Notes under the pieces: generated by a model
The model's input: the letters and a program-made list of their open reading frames with translations, nothing else
Told to the model about the DNA's origin: nothing
Databases searched by the model: none
Shown here: in pieces, positions 32,961 through 42,244 of the stretch
Numbering within the stretch: the first letter of the stretch is position 1
How the letters are laid out: each line of letters begins with the position of its first letter
Program-made: the position numbers and the translations under genes
Source of the DNA: Georgfuchsia toluolica
GTDB taxonomy: Bacteria > Pseudomonadota > Gammaproteobacteria > Burkholderiales > Rhodocyclaceae
DNA: 64,000 nucleotides
Reading direction: 5' to 3'
Assembly: GCF_907163265.1 (NCBI RefSeq)
Contig: NZ_CAJQUM010000001.1
Span: 2,666,001 to 2,730,000 of the forward strand

Positions 32961-34222
32961 CACGGCGCCTCTATACGTTATTGCTCTGGTTGCTGCTACC
33001 GTGGGCCCTGCTGCATCTGCTCTGGCGCAGCCGCAGGCAAACGGAGTATCTGCGCCATTGGGACGAGCGCTTCGCTCATTACACCCGGCCGGCGAATCGG
33101 CCGGTGATCTGGATCCACGCCGTATCGGTCGGCGAAACCCGCGCCGCGCAGCCGCTGATCAAGGCGTTGCGCGAAAAATATCCCGCGCATCGCATCCTGC
33201 TCACGCAAACGACGCCGACCGGCCGCCAGACCGGCATCGAGCTGTTCGGCGATACGGTGGAACGCATTTATCTCGCCTACGATTTTCCCGGCACGGTGAA
33301 GCGTTTTCTCGATCACTGGCGCCCCGAGTTCGGTCTCATCATGGAAACCGAGCTGTGGCCCAATGTGATTGCCGAATGCAAGGCGCGGCGCGTTCCGTTG
33401 ATGCTGGTCAATGGCCGGCTCTCGGAAAAGTCCGCGCGCCGCTATGCCTGTTTTGCCGCACTGACGCACGAAGCGCTCAACAATCTGGCCGGCGTCGCCG
33501 CGCAAACGGACAGCGATGCACGGCGTCTTGCGGCACTCGGTGCGCAAAATGTCGCCGTTCTCGGCAACCTCAAGTTCGATATCATGCCACCACCTGGGCA
33601 ACTCGAACTCGGCGCAAGTTTTCGTCAAATGATCGGTACGCGTTGTGTCCTGCTCTGCGCCAGCACCCGTGAAGGCGAAGAGGCGCTGATTCTGGATGCA
33701 TGGATGCGGTCCCCGCTTCCCGATGTTTTACTTGTCATAGTGCCGCGCCATCCGCAGCGCGTCGAAGATGTAGCGGGACTGGTCGGCATGCATCGCCTCA
33801 AGTTGCAGCGTCGTTCCAGCGATCACGGAATTGAAGCCGACACCCAGGTCTGGCTCGGCGACAGCATGGGCGAGATGTTCGCCTACTACGCCGCTTGCGA
33901 CGTGGCCTTCGTCGGCGGCAGCCTGATCGACCATGGCGGGCAAAACCTGATAGAACCCTGCGCCGTCGGGCGTCCGGTACTGATCGGGCCGTCGACCTTC
34001 AATTTTGCGCGTGCGGCAGACGATGCGGTCGCCGCCAGGGCCTGCCGCCGTGTGGGAAATGCCGACGAAATGATCGCTGCCGCTGCAACACTGTTGGAAA
34101 ACACGCAACTGCGAAAACAGATGGAGCAAAACGCGCTGGCCTTCGCTGGCGCGCATCGCGGGGCGACCGCGCGCACGATGGAATGGATTGCCACCATACT
34201 GCAAGGCAATCATCCTCGGTAA
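32957..34222 (+). CDS. waaA: 3-deoxy-D-manno-octulosonic acid transferase
   Basis: Kdo transferase (KdtA), 421 residues, essential for making Kdo2-lipid A. It has an N-terminal membrane anchor (LYTLLLWLLLPWALLHLLW), then WIHAVSVGETRAAQPLI (with the catalytic-base Glu of this GT30 family), LLTQTTPTGRQTG, METELWPNVIAECKARRVPLMLVNGRLSEKSARRY and the C-terminal donor-site segment FVGGSLIDHGGQNLIEPCAVGRPVLIGPSTFNF. It overlaps waaC by four bases, so the two inner-core steps are coupled. The downstream side is the inverted-repeat cassette. Confidence 0.96.
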   Translation: MTRRLYTLLLWLLLPWALLHLLWRSRRQTEYLRHWDERFAHYTRPANRPVIWIHAVSVGETRAAQPLIKALREKYPAHRILLTQTTPTGRQTGIELFGDTVERIYLAYDFPGTVKRFLDHWRPEFGLIMETELWPNVIAECKARRVPLMLVNGRLSEKSARRYACFAALTHEALNNLAGVAAQTDSDARRLAALGAQNVAVLGNLKFDIMPPPGQLELGASFRQMIGTRCVLLCASTREGEEALILDAWMRSPLPDVLLVIVPRHPQRVEDVAGLVGMHRLKLQRRSSDHGIEADTQVWLGDSMGEMFAYYAACDVAFVGGSLIDHGGQNLIEPCAVGRPVLIGPSTFNFARAADDAVAARACRRVGNADEMIAAAATLLENTQLRKQMEQNALAFAGAHRGATARTMEWIATILQGNHPR

Positions 34223-34230
34223 TTTTCTCA

Positions 34231-34527
34231 GTCATTCCCGCGCAGGCGGGAATTCAGTGGCTTACTTGTTGTCCGTTCATGTTGAGCTTGTCGAAACATG
34301 AACGGCATCATTGAGATTGCCGGGACTCGCCCCGGCAGGCGGGGTACTTTCTTGCTGCACGGCAAGAAAGTACCCAAAGAATCGTGCCCCGCTACACCGG
34401 CCCTTCGGGCTACCCTCGCTGCGAAAGGCTCGCCGGGCGGGCGCCGCAAACTTGCCTGCGGCTTCGGACAGCGACGCCGGACTTCTCCCAGCAATCCTTC
34501 CTCCGCTCGGCGGCGCAGAGGGGGTTG
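34231..34527 (+). repeat. Left arm of ~297-bp inverted repeat
   Basis: Matches the complement of 35601-35899 at roughly 90% by eye. It contains nested palindromes: ATTCCCGC GCAG GCGGGAAT at the outer tip, CCGTTCATG...CATGAACGG around GAGCTTGTCGAA, and GGTACTTTCTTG...CAAGAAAGTACC. A further box, ACTCTGACCCCTTTGGATTC (34584-34603), lies just before the enclosed gene and is itself inverted after it. Confidence 0.9.
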
Positions 34528-34607
34528 TCTGTAGGTGATCGACTTGCCATGTCAGAAACGTTATGCTGCCGGGAATTTAATTTACTCTGACCCCTTTGGA
34601 TTCCCTT

Positions 34608-35519
34608 ATGCCAAAGAAGACGCCTTGCACGATTCCTAAACCGCCTTCAATCGCCGCTATTCGGCAGGTCGTGCTACCGGAACCAGATCACCAGCGACAG
34701 GAAATTGCGGAGTACGTCGAATGGCAGGTGAATAAGGGTGCGGAAACAACATACAAGGTTGTGCACTTGGAGCGCCTTAAATCCGAGGTTGTTTTTGGAA
34801 CCGAGCACGTTGTCTGGGACGTTCACACAGACGAGCCCGGGCGCTGGTGGGTTATCACAGGCCCCACTAATCTCTACTCGCAGCACGAGTTCCCATCGCT
34901 CGATTACACGCTGTCGTTTCATGTTGGAGTCACGGCGCGAGTCGCAGCCCGCAGCGCAAAAAGTGCACCGCCGTCTCGTGGAGATCGCCTACGTTCAACG
35001 TGGCGCCGATGGGAAACCGCAACCGATGCCATCGATCTTGCTCGCGAGTCGGAAGACTTTCAGGCCGTTGGCATGCGGTGCCGAGAGACTCTTATCAGCC
35101 TCGCAAAGTCATTGCAGAAGGGCATCACAGTTCCTCAAGGCACAGAACCACCTAAAGCCGCCGATTTTGTTGGTTGGTCTGCGCTGATCGCGCAGCACTT
35201 TGCTTTAGGTTCTCGTAACGAACATATACGTAGCTACATAAAGATAACCGCCAAAGAGACGTGGCAGCTTGTTAACTGGCTGACTCATACGTCAAAGGCT
35301 GCCTTACACGAGGCGCATCTGGCACTTGAGGCAACTTCCAACCTCTTGGGAATGGTCAGTCTTATGGTCATGCATGCTGAGGCGGGCTCACCTGAGGCAT
35401 GCCCCACATGTGGGTCATACCGCATCGTTGCAATCTATGAGCCGGATCTAGAGCGAGATCCACCCTACGTAAGTTTGTGCGAGTCATGTGGCTGGAACGA
35501 TCATGACGCTAATGCCTAA
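34608..35519 (+). CDS. Unknown protein carried in an inverted-repeat cassette
   Basis: 303 residues from ATG 34608 (TTG 34596 is possible). I recognise no family. The N-terminal half includes YKVVHLERLKSEVVFGTEHVVWDVHTDEPGRWWVITGPTNLYSQ, a compact beta-rich segment. The middle is helical (AVGMRCRETLISLAKSLQKG), and the C-terminus ends in a zinc ribbon ACPTCGSYRIVAIYEPDLERDPPYVSLCESCGW (two CxxC). Base composition is lower in GC than the neighbours. It is framed by 20-bp inverted boxes and then ~297-bp inverted repeats, so it looks like imported cargo, perhaps a defence or stress gene. Confidence 0.8.
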   Translation: MPKKTPCTIPKPPSIAAIRQVVLPEPDHQRQEIAEYVEWQVNKGAETTYKVVHLERLKSEVVFGTEHVVWDVHTDEPGRWWVITGPTNLYSQHEFPSLDYTLSFHVGVTARVAARSAKSAPPSRGDRLRSTWRRWETATDAIDLARESEDFQAVGMRCRETLISLAKSLQKGITVPQGTEPPKAADFVGWSALIAQHFALGSRNEHIRSYIKITAKETWQLVNWLTHTSKAALHEAHLALEATSNLLGMVSLMVMHAEAGSPEACPTCGSYRIVAIYEPDLERDPPYVSLCESCGWNDHDANA

Positions 35520-35600
35520 CCTCTCGGTCAAGAATCAAAGGGGTCAGTGTGATTTTGGTTTCGACGCTGTACTTATATCGCATGAGCGCCAAGATGGCAC

Positions 35601-35899
35601 TCCAACCCCCTCTGCACCGCCGAGCGGAGAAAGGATTGCCGGGAGAAGTCCGGCGTCGCTGTCCGAAGCCGTAGGCGAGTTTGCGATGCCGGCCCGGCGA
35701 GTCTTTCGCAGCGAGGATAGCCCGAAGGGCCGGTGCAGCGGGGCACGATTCTTTGGGTACTTTCTTGCCGTGCAGCAAGAAAGTACCTCGCCCGCCGGGG
35801 CGAGTCCCGGCAACCTCAATGATGCCGTTCGCGTCTTCGACAAGCTCAGACCGAACGGATATAAGAAAACCTCTGGATTCCCGCCTGCGCGGGAATGAC
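35601..35899 (-). repeat. Right arm of ~297-bp inverted repeat
   Basis: Inverted copy of 34231-34527, ending with ATTCCCGCCTGCGCGGGAAT at the outer tip. The inner box GAATCAAAGGGGTCAGTGTG (35532-35551) is the complement-like partner of 34584-34603. No coding sequence is supported inside. Confidence 0.9.
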
Positions 35900-35944
35900 G
35901 AAATCGTAATGGATTGCTGCGTCGGCTACGCCTCCTCGCAATGA

Positions 35945-36019
35945 CGAGTGGTTCGACAGGCTCACCACGAACGGTGAATGCTTATGGGTTGCCCTTCGAC
36001 AAGCTCAGGGCGAACGGAC
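35945..36019. repeat. Extragenic repeats with GTTCGACA-GCTCA-GAACGG
   Basis: Two units, GGTTCGACAGGCTCACCACGAACGG-like and CCCTTCGACAAGCTCAGGGCGAACGG-like, each an imperfect hairpin, lie just after the tolC stop codon. Related GAGCTTGTCGAA segments occur in both arms of the inverted repeat. They could act as transcript ends. Confidence 0.6.
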
Positions 36020-37345
36020 TCAGTCCAGCAGCGCGTTGACCGCCTTCAGATCAGCCTCAGTCAGATTGCCCGCCGCGGCCTTGAGCTTGAGTTGCGCGAG
36101 CAGGGTGTCGAGCCGCGCCTTCATCAGCTTCTGCCGCGTGTCGTAGTACTGGCTCTGCGAATTCAATACGTCGATGTTGATGCGCACGCCGACTTCGTAG
36201 CCGAGCTTGTTGGAATCCAGCGCCGACTGCGACGACACCTGCGCGGCTTCGAGCGCCTTGACCTGTGCCAGGCCCGAGGTCACGCCGAGGTAGGCCTGAC
36301 GTGCCTGCAGTGCCGCGCCACGGCGCGCCGCTTCGAGATCGGCCAAGGATTTTTGATGCAGGGCGACGGCTTCGCTGTTTTTGGACGCCGTATAGCCGCC
36401 CGCAAAAATCGGGATCTGCAGTTGCAGGCCCAGCGTGGTCGCCGTGTTGTCATAACCGCCGAAAAAAGGCTGATTGCCGAAGGAGTTGCTGCTGCGCGAA
36501 GCCACCGCGTCAAGTGTCGGGAAGTGTCCCGCGCGCTGTTTGGAGATTTCCTGATCGGCGATCTCGTTGCTGCTCTCGGCCAATTGCACGCCGATATTGG
36601 CGGTTTCGGCCTGCTTGGTCCACTGGTTGATGTCTTCGGGTTGCGGCTGGGGTATGTCAACGCCCGTCTTGAGCGACTTGAGGTCTTCATGCTCCTTGCC
36701 GACCACGGTGCGCAATACCTGGCGCTTGATCGAAAGATCGCTCTCCGCGGCGATCAACTGCGCATCGGCGAGGTCGTAGCGCGCCTGCGCTTCGTGCGTA
36801 TCGACGATGGTCGAGGTGCCGACTTCGAAGTTGCGCTTGGCCGATTCCAGTTGCTCGGCAATCGCCTTCCTTTGCGCCTGCGTGCTGGCCAGCACTTCCT
36901 GCGCCTGCAAGACGTCGAAATAAGCCTGCGCTACGCGCACGATCAAGTCCTGCGCGGCCTGGGTGAATTGCGCTTCGGCGATCGCCACGGCGAGTTCCGC
37001 TTGGGTGTAATTCACCCAGTTCTGCCAGCGAAACAGCGGCTGGGTCAGATTCACGGCCCAGCCATGGGTGTTGTAATCAGCGCGACCGATCGAGACCCCG
37101 GGTACGGGATTCTTGGGCGTGGTGTTGGTTTCATTCCATACCGTATTGGCTGACGCGCCGACCGTGGGCAGCAGTCCGGCACGTCCCTGCGGCAGGCGTT
37201 CGCGTCCCGCATCGAGCGAGGCGCGTGCCGCGGCAAACTGTGCGTCATAGCCCTTGGCCTCGTTGTAGAGTCCAAGCAGATCCGCGGCTGGCGCCGCTGC
37301 CGGTGCCAGTGCCAGGGCGATAAGGAGGCCGAGCGTTTTTTTCAT
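36020..37345 (-). CDS. tolC: TolC-family outer-membrane efflux protein
   Basis: 441 residues from ATG 37345 with a clear Sec signal (MKKTLGLLIALALAPAAAPAADLLGLYNEA); 17 upstream codons are not signal-like. The two-repeat outer-membrane-factor pattern is visible: DAQFAAARASLDAGRERLPQGRAGLLPTVGASA and, later, SKQRAGHFPTLDAVASRSSN, with long coiled-coil stretches between (AIAEAQFTQAAQDLIVRVAQAYFDVLQAQEVL). It forms a trimeric exit duct. It stands last after tetR, adaptor, pump and methyltransferase genes on the same strand, so it probably serves that pump and type I exporters. Confidence 0.93.
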   Translation of the reverse strand: MKKTLGLLIALALAPAAAPAADLLGLYNEAKGYDAQFAAARASLDAGRERLPQGRAGLLPTVGASANTVWNETNTTPKNPVPGVSIGRADYNTHGWAVNLTQPLFRWQNWVNYTQAELAVAIAEAQFTQAAQDLIVRVAQAYFDVLQAQEVLASTQAQRKAIAEQLESAKRNFEVGTSTIVDTHEAQARYDLADAQLIAAESDLSIKRQVLRTVVGKEHEDLKSLKTGVDIPQPQPEDINQWTKQAETANIGVQLAESSNEIADQEISKQRAGHFPTLDAVASRSSNSFGNQPFFGGYDNTATTLGLQLQIPIFAGGYTASKNSEAVALHQKSLADLEAARRGAALQARQAYLGVTSGLAQVKALEAAQVSSQSALDSNKLGYEVGVRINIDVLNSQSQYYDTRQKLMKARLDTLLAQLKLKAAAGNLTEADLKAVNALLD

Positions 37346-37385
37346 CAAGTGACTCCGGTGGCTTCGCCTGCCGTCAGTTTCGGGA

Positions 37386-38039
37386 CTAGAGGACAAACGC
37401 GCTGCGTTGCAGAACGTTATGCAGCGGCGGAGCGACAGTTTCGAACAGGCAGGTGGTGGTATATGACGACTCGCTGTCGCGCACGATCAACTGCACTTCC
37501 ATGTTGACTCCCTCGCCGACGATCGCGATCATGCGGCCGCCAATATTGAGATGAGCGCTGATGTGCTGCGGCAGCAGCGGCAGCGAACCGGAGAGCACGA
37601 TGGCATCGTAGTTGCCATGGATCGTCGCAGGGTCGAGGCCGTTGCCCGCCTTTACCGTGACATTGGCGATCCGGGCGCTGGCCAGATTGGCGCGCGCGGT
37701 TTCGACCAGTTCGGGAACGATTTCGATGCTATCGACCTGCTGCGCCCTGGCCGCGAGCAGCGCCGCCATATAGCCGGAGCCAGTGCCGATTTCGAGCACG
37801 CGATCGCTTGCTTTCAGGCGCAGGGCATTGGCGATCCTTGCCTCGACGCCGGGCATCAACATGCACTCGCCATGACCCAGCGGGATCTGTATTTCGGCAA
37901 AAGCCAAGTTGCGATGAGGAGCCGGGACGAACTGTTCGCGCTTGACCGCGAACAGGCAACCGACCACATTCGGCTCCAGCACCTTCCAGCCGATAATCTG
38001 CTGCCTGATCATGGTGTATCTGGCTTGGTCGAAATCCAT
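37386..38039 (-). CDS. Protein-L-isoaspartate O-methyltransferase-like protein
   Basis: 217 residues from ATG 38039, which has GAGGAA at the right distance; an upstream ATG at 38057 is weaker. PCMT-type SAM fold: YTMIRQQIIGWKVLEPNV at the N-terminus, LMPGVEARIANALRLKASDRVLEIGTGSGYMAALLAARAQQVDSIEI (motif I) and GGRMIAIVGEG. The usual EDRPLPIG-type catalytic Thr/Ser loop is replaced by IQIPLGHGECMLMP, so true repair activity is uncertain. Genes of this type often stand before tolC in betaproteobacteria. The gap to tolC is 40 bases. Confidence 0.85.
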   Translation of the reverse strand: MDFDQARYTMIRQQIIGWKVLEPNVVGCLFAVKREQFVPAPHRNLAFAEIQIPLGHGECMLMPGVEARIANALRLKASDRVLEIGTGSGYMAALLAARAQQVDSIEIVPELVETARANLASARIANVTVKAGNGLDPATIHGNYDAIVLSGSLPLLPQHISAHLNIGGRMIAIVGEGVNMEVQLIVRDSESSYTTTCLFETVAPPLHNVLQRSAFVL

Positions 38040-38077
38040 GGTTGTTTCCTCGCTCAACAGAATGACAGTATTTTAGC

Positions 38078-41000
38078 TCAGGCGGGTCTGCGCACCCGAT
38101 ACCACGCTGCATACAGCGCAGGCAGGAACAATAGCGTGAGCACCGTGGCAACCAGCAGACCGCCCATGATCGCCACCGCCATCGGCCCGAAGAAAGCGCT
38201 GCGTGTCAGCGGCACCATTGCCAGCATGGCTGCCAGGGCCGTCAGTACGATGGGGCGGAAGCGGCGCACAGTGGAGTCGATCACGGCATTCCATGGTGCT
38301 TTTCCGGTGCCGATATCTTTCTCGATCTGGTCGACCAGAATCACCGAGTTGCGCATGATCATCCCCGACAGCGCAATCGTGCCGAGCATGGCGACAAAGC
38401 CGAAGGGGACGTTGAAGACCAGCAGGAAGAGGGTGACGCCGATCAGGCCCAGCGGTGCGGTCAAGACCACCATCATCGTCCGGGTCATGCTTTGCAACTG
38501 CATCATCAATATCGTCAGAACAGCCATAATGAACAGCGGCACTCCCGCGGCTATCGACTTGCCGCCCTTCGCGCTTTCTTCCACGGCGCCGCCGGTCTCG
38601 ATCACATAACCGGACGGCAGCCTGGCCTTGATCGGAGCGAGATCGGGCAGGATCTGGCTGGTTACCGTGAGCGCCTGGATGTTGCCGTACAGGTTTGCCC
38701 GCACCGTAATCGTCGGCAAGCGGTTGCGGCGCCAGATGATGCCGGGCTCGAAGTCGTAGGAGATGTTCGCGATCTGGGACAGCGGTACCGTTTTGCCGGC
38801 GCGGGTCGGAATCGCCAGATCGCGCAGGGAGGAAAGCTTGTCGCGTTCCGGTTCGGCGCCACGCAGCAGCACAGCCACCAGTTTGTCGCGTTCCCGGTAG
38901 TAGGTGGCAGGCGTCCCCAACAGTTCGGTATTCAAAAAGATCGACAACTCCTGCGACGAGATACCGAGCAATCTTGCCTTGGACTGGTCGATATCGATGC
39001 GGATCACCTTCGAGGGTTCGTCCCAGTCCAGGTGCACATTGGAGACATGCGGATTCTTGCGCATGGCGTCAGCCACCTCCAGGGCATACGCCCGGACCAC
39101 CGGGATCTCATCCCCGGAAACCCGGAACTGCACCGGGAAGCCGACCGGCGGGCCATTTTCGAGGCGGGAAATAATGGCGCGCACCGCGCTGAAATCCCGT
39201 TCGAATAGTCCGATCAGGCTGGTCCTGAGGGCTTCGCGATCTTGCAGACTCTTGGCCAGAATGACGAACTGGGCAAAATTGGCTTGCGGCAGTTGCTGAT
39301 CGAGCGAAAGGTAGAAGCGCGGGCTGCCGCTGCCGACATAGCTGACGTAGTTTTCGATACGCGGATCTCTGGCCAGAATGGTTTCCAGTTTTTTCACCTC
39401 GACTTCGGTCGCGCGTAGCGACGAGCCTTCCGCCAGGCGCAGGTCGACCAGCAATTCCGGACGCGTCGAATCGGGGAAAAACTGCTGCTGCACAAAGCCG
39501 AAGCCGAACAGGGCCAGAACGAAGACGGCCAGCGTGTTCAGGATCGTGGTTTTACGATGATGCACACACCATTCCACCAGGCGGCGGAAGCGCCGGTAAA
39601 ACGGTTTGTCATAAACGGCGTATTCGCTCAACGGCTGTTGGTGCGTGCGGCCGGCCGCCGACAACAGCTTGTCGCCGAGATAGGGAATGAACACCACCGC
39701 TGCCACCCATGAAAGCAGCAGCGCAATCGTCGTGACCTGGAATATGGAGCGGGTGTATTCGCCCGTGGATGAAGCCGCGGTGGCGATAGGCAAAAAGCCC
39801 GCCACCGTTACCAGGGTGCCGGTCAGCATCGGAAAGGCCGTGCTGGTATAGGCGAAGCTGGCCGCCTTGGCCCGATCCCAGCCCTGCTCGATCTTGATCA
39901 GCATCATCTCCACCGCGATGATGGCGTCATCGACCAGCAGTCCCAGGGAAAGTACCAGGGCGCCCAGCGATATCTTGTGCAGGCCGATATTGAACAGGTT
40001 CATGGCAAGAAAGGTGGCGGCCAGCACGAGCGGGATAGACAGGGCAACCACCAGCCCGGTACGCAGGCCCAGGCTGAAGAAACTCACCAATAGCACGATG
40101 GTCACGGCTTCCGCGAGTGAGCGCAGAAACTCCCGGATCGAATTGGCCACCGCCCTGGGCTGGCTCGACACCGTGGACAGATCAAGCCCGACCGGCAGGT
40201 CGTCCTGGAGGCGTTTCACTTCCGCCTCCAGATTGTGGCCGAGCGCAATGATGTCGCCGCCGTTCGCCATCGATACGCCGAGGCCAACTGCCGGCTTCGA
40301 CATAAAGCGCATCCGCGGCGCGGGCGGATCGACATAGCCGCGGTAAACGCGGGCAATGTCGCCGAGCCTGAACTGGCGGCCATTGACGCGGAAATGGGTA
40401 TCCGCAATGGCCGCGACGGAATCGAACCCGCCGCTGGTGCGCAACAGAATCCGGCTGCTGGGCGTCTCGAAGCTGCCCGCCACGGTCATCGCATTCTGTC
40501 GTTGCAGGGTATCGGCCAGGGTTTGCGGGTCAATGCCGAGCGTGGCCAGTTTGGCATTTGCAATTTCGACGTAGACTTTTTCGTCCTGATCGCCGATCAA
40601 TTCGACCTTGGCCACATCGGGCACGGCCAGAAGTTTCTGGCGGAGCTTATCGGCATAGTCCTTGAGCTGGGCATAGCTGTAGCCGTCGCCGCTCAGCGCG
40701 TAGAGATTGCCCAGCGTATCGCCGAACTCGTCGTTGAAAAACGGCCCATAAACCCCGGCCGGAAGAGTCTCGCGGACATCGCCGACTTTTTTGCGCACCT
40801 GGTACCAGATCCCGGATACTTCAGCCGGCGGCGTGGAATCCTTGAGCAGGACGAAGATCCTCGATTCCCCCGGTTTCGAATCGCTGCGCAGGACATCCAG
40901 ATGCGGTGTCTCCTGGAGCTTCTTCTCCAGCCGGTCGGTCACTTCCAGTTCCACCTCGCGGGCCGAGGCGCCCGGCCACACGGTTTGTACCACCATGACC

Positions 41001-41137
41001 TTGAAGGTGAACGGCGGGTCTTCCGACTGGCCCAGCTTGCCGTAGGAGAGCACCCCGGCAATCGCCGTGACGATCATCAGGAACAGAACAAAGGAACGGT
41101 GCGCCAGCGCCCATTCCGAGAGGTTGGGAAATTTCAC
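38078..41137 (-). CDS. RND efflux pump, inner-membrane transporter
   Basis: 1019 residues, AcrB/MexB-like superfamily. Residues 1-35 include the first membrane helix, then a large periplasmic loop (PVWPGASA-type motif QTVWPGASAREVELEVTDRLEKKL), a block of helices from about 335 with the proton-relay region LGALVLSLGLLVDDAIIAVEMM, a second periplasmic loop, and final helices to 1015. The GPLGLIGVTLFLLVFN and FVAMLGTIALSGMIMRNSVILVDQIE segments are typical. Drugs or metabolites exported are unknown. The start overlaps the adaptor stop (ATGA), so pump and adaptor are coupled. Confidence 0.95.
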   Translation of the reverse strand: MKFPNLSEWALAHRSFVLFLMIVTAIAGVLSYGKLGQSEDPPFTFKVMVVQTVWPGASAREVELEVTDRLEKKLQETPHLDVLRSDSKPGESRIFVLLKDSTPPAEVSGIWYQVRKKVGDVRETLPAGVYGPFFNDEFGDTLGNLYALSGDGYSYAQLKDYADKLRQKLLAVPDVAKVELIGDQDEKVYVEIANAKLATLGIDPQTLADTLQRQNAMTVAGSFETPSSRILLRTSGGFDSVAAIADTHFRVNGRQFRLGDIARVYRGYVDPPAPRMRFMSKPAVGLGVSMANGGDIIALGHNLEAEVKRLQDDLPVGLDLSTVSSQPRAVANSIREFLRSLAEAVTIVLLVSFFSLGLRTGLVVALSIPLVLAATFLAMNLFNIGLHKISLGALVLSLGLLVDDAIIAVEMMLIKIEQGWDRAKAASFAYTSTAFPMLTGTLVTVAGFLPIATAASSTGEYTRSIFQVTTIALLLSWVAAVVFIPYLGDKLLSAAGRTHQQPLSEYAVYDKPFYRRFRRLVEWCVHHRKTTILNTLAVFVLALFGFGFVQQQFFPDSTRPELLVDLRLAEGSSLRATEVEVKKLETILARDPRIENYVSYVGSGSPRFYLSLDQQLPQANFAQFVILAKSLQDREALRTSLIGLFERDFSAVRAIISRLENGPPVGFPVQFRVSGDEIPVVRAYALEVADAMRKNPHVSNVHLDWDEPSKVIRIDIDQSKARLLGISSQELSIFLNTELLGTPATYYRERDKLVAVLLRGAEPERDKLSSLRDLAIPTRAGKTVPLSQIANISYDFEPGIIWRRNRLPTITVRANLYGNIQALTVTSQILPDLAPIKARLPSGYVIETGGAVEESAKGGKSIAAGVPLFIMAVLTILMMQLQSMTRTMMVVLTAPLGLIGVTLFLLVFNVPFGFVAMLGTIALSGMIMRNSVILVDQIEKDIGTGKAPWNAVIDSTVRRFRPIVLTALAAMLAMVPLTRSAFFGPMAVAIMGGLLVATVLTLLFLPALYAAWYRVRRPA

Positions 41138-42180
41138 AGGGGTTCGGTCGAAGTGGTTTCCGGCTTCACCTTCTGCCCGGCGCGCAGTTTATGCACCCCG
41201 GCAATCACCACGATTTCTCCGGCTTTGAGTCCGTCGGCAATGTTGACCTGGTCTTCACCGCTGAAATCCGACAATGACACGCTACGCGGAGCAACAGTTT
41301 GCGTGGCCGGGTCGAAAACCCAGACCGCCGGTTTGCCGTCGTTGCGGGTCAGGGCGGAAAGCGGCAGGATAAAAATTTCTGCGCCGGCATTGTCGCCGAG
41401 AACAATGTTTGCCGTCATTCCCAAACGCACTTCGGCATCGGGTTCCAGCACGCTGATCCGGGCCCGGAACGTCCGCGTTGCCGCGTCCGCCGCCGGCGCC
41501 AGTTCCCTTAGCCGTCCCCGGTAACGCTTGCCCGGCGATGCCCATAGCATGATTGAGATCTGCTTTGCGGCGCGCAACGCTTGCAGTTGGTTCTCCGCTA
41601 TGTCGACGACGACCTCCAGCTCTTCCGGGCGCGCCAGCCTTACCACGGGCTGCCCGGCTGCCACGACCTGGCCCTGCTCGGCGTTGACCGCCGTGACCAC
41701 GCCCGGCCGGTCGGCGCGCAATACCGCGTAGGCAGCCTGGTTGCGTGCCAGGTCTGCCTGCGCCGCCACCGACTTGAACTCGGTTTCCTTCGCTTCCAGC
41801 GCCGATTGGCTAATGAAGTTTTTCGTCCTCAGTTCGCGCAAGCGTTTTACGTCGGCCAGCGCCAGCGCCAACTGCGCCTCGGCCTGACTGAGACGAAGCC
41901 CGGTGTCGGCGGGATCCAGGCGCGCCAGCACGGTGCCGGCTGCCACCGTGCTGCCGACCTCGACTTCGCGCGCCACGATCTTGCCGGGAATGCGAAACGC
42001 CATGTCGGTTTCGTGGCGGGCCCGGATCTCGCCCGGGTATGTGTTCACCGCGGATCCCGCTACCGGCGCCAGTTTTTGCACCAGCGCCGGGCGAACCGGT
42101 TCGGCGGCGGGCGGCGCGGCGTTGTTGCCGCAAGCGGCGAGCAGCAGTGTGGCGAGCAGCGGCGCCGATATCGCGCGCAT
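41134..42180 (-). CDS. RND efflux pump, periplasmic adaptor lipoprotein
   Basis: 348 residues from ATG 42180; the longer frame runs back into tetR and is rejected. A lipoprotein signal with lipobox LLLAACGNN anchors it to the inner membrane. Membrane-fusion-protein features are ETDMAFRIPGKIVAREVEVGSTVAAGTVLARLDPADTGL (lipoyl half), a hairpin of about 60 residues, ADRPGVVTAVNAEQGQVVAAGQPVVRLA (second lipoyl half) and beta-barrel RTFRARISVLEPDAEVRLGMTANIVL. It links the RND pump to the TolC-like channel. Confidence 0.94.
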   Translation of the reverse strand: MRAISAPLLATLLLAACGNNAAPPAAEPVRPALVQKLAPVAGSAVNTYPGEIRARHETDMAFRIPGKIVAREVEVGSTVAAGTVLARLDPADTGLRLSQAEAQLALALADVKRLRELRTKNFISQSALEAKETEFKSVAAQADLARNQAAYAVLRADRPGVVTAVNAEQGQVVAAGQPVVRLARPEELEVVVDIAENQLQALRAAKQISIMLWASPGKRYRGRLRELAPAADAATRTFRARISVLEPDAEVRLGMTANIVLGDNAGAEIFILPLSALTRNDGKPAVWVFDPATQTVAPRSVSLSDFSGEDQVNIADGLKAGEIVVIAGVHKLRAGQKVKPETTSTEPL

Positions 42181-42244
42181 GGGGATTCGTCTCTTCAAGA
42201 TGTTTGGCCTTCCATCGATAATTTCTTTGGAATAATGATATTTG

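Noticed and set aside
35488-35944. Open frames inside the inverted-repeat arms (both strands)
   Set aside because: They follow the palindromic repeat sequence, appear in both arms in mirrored form and have no family resemblance.
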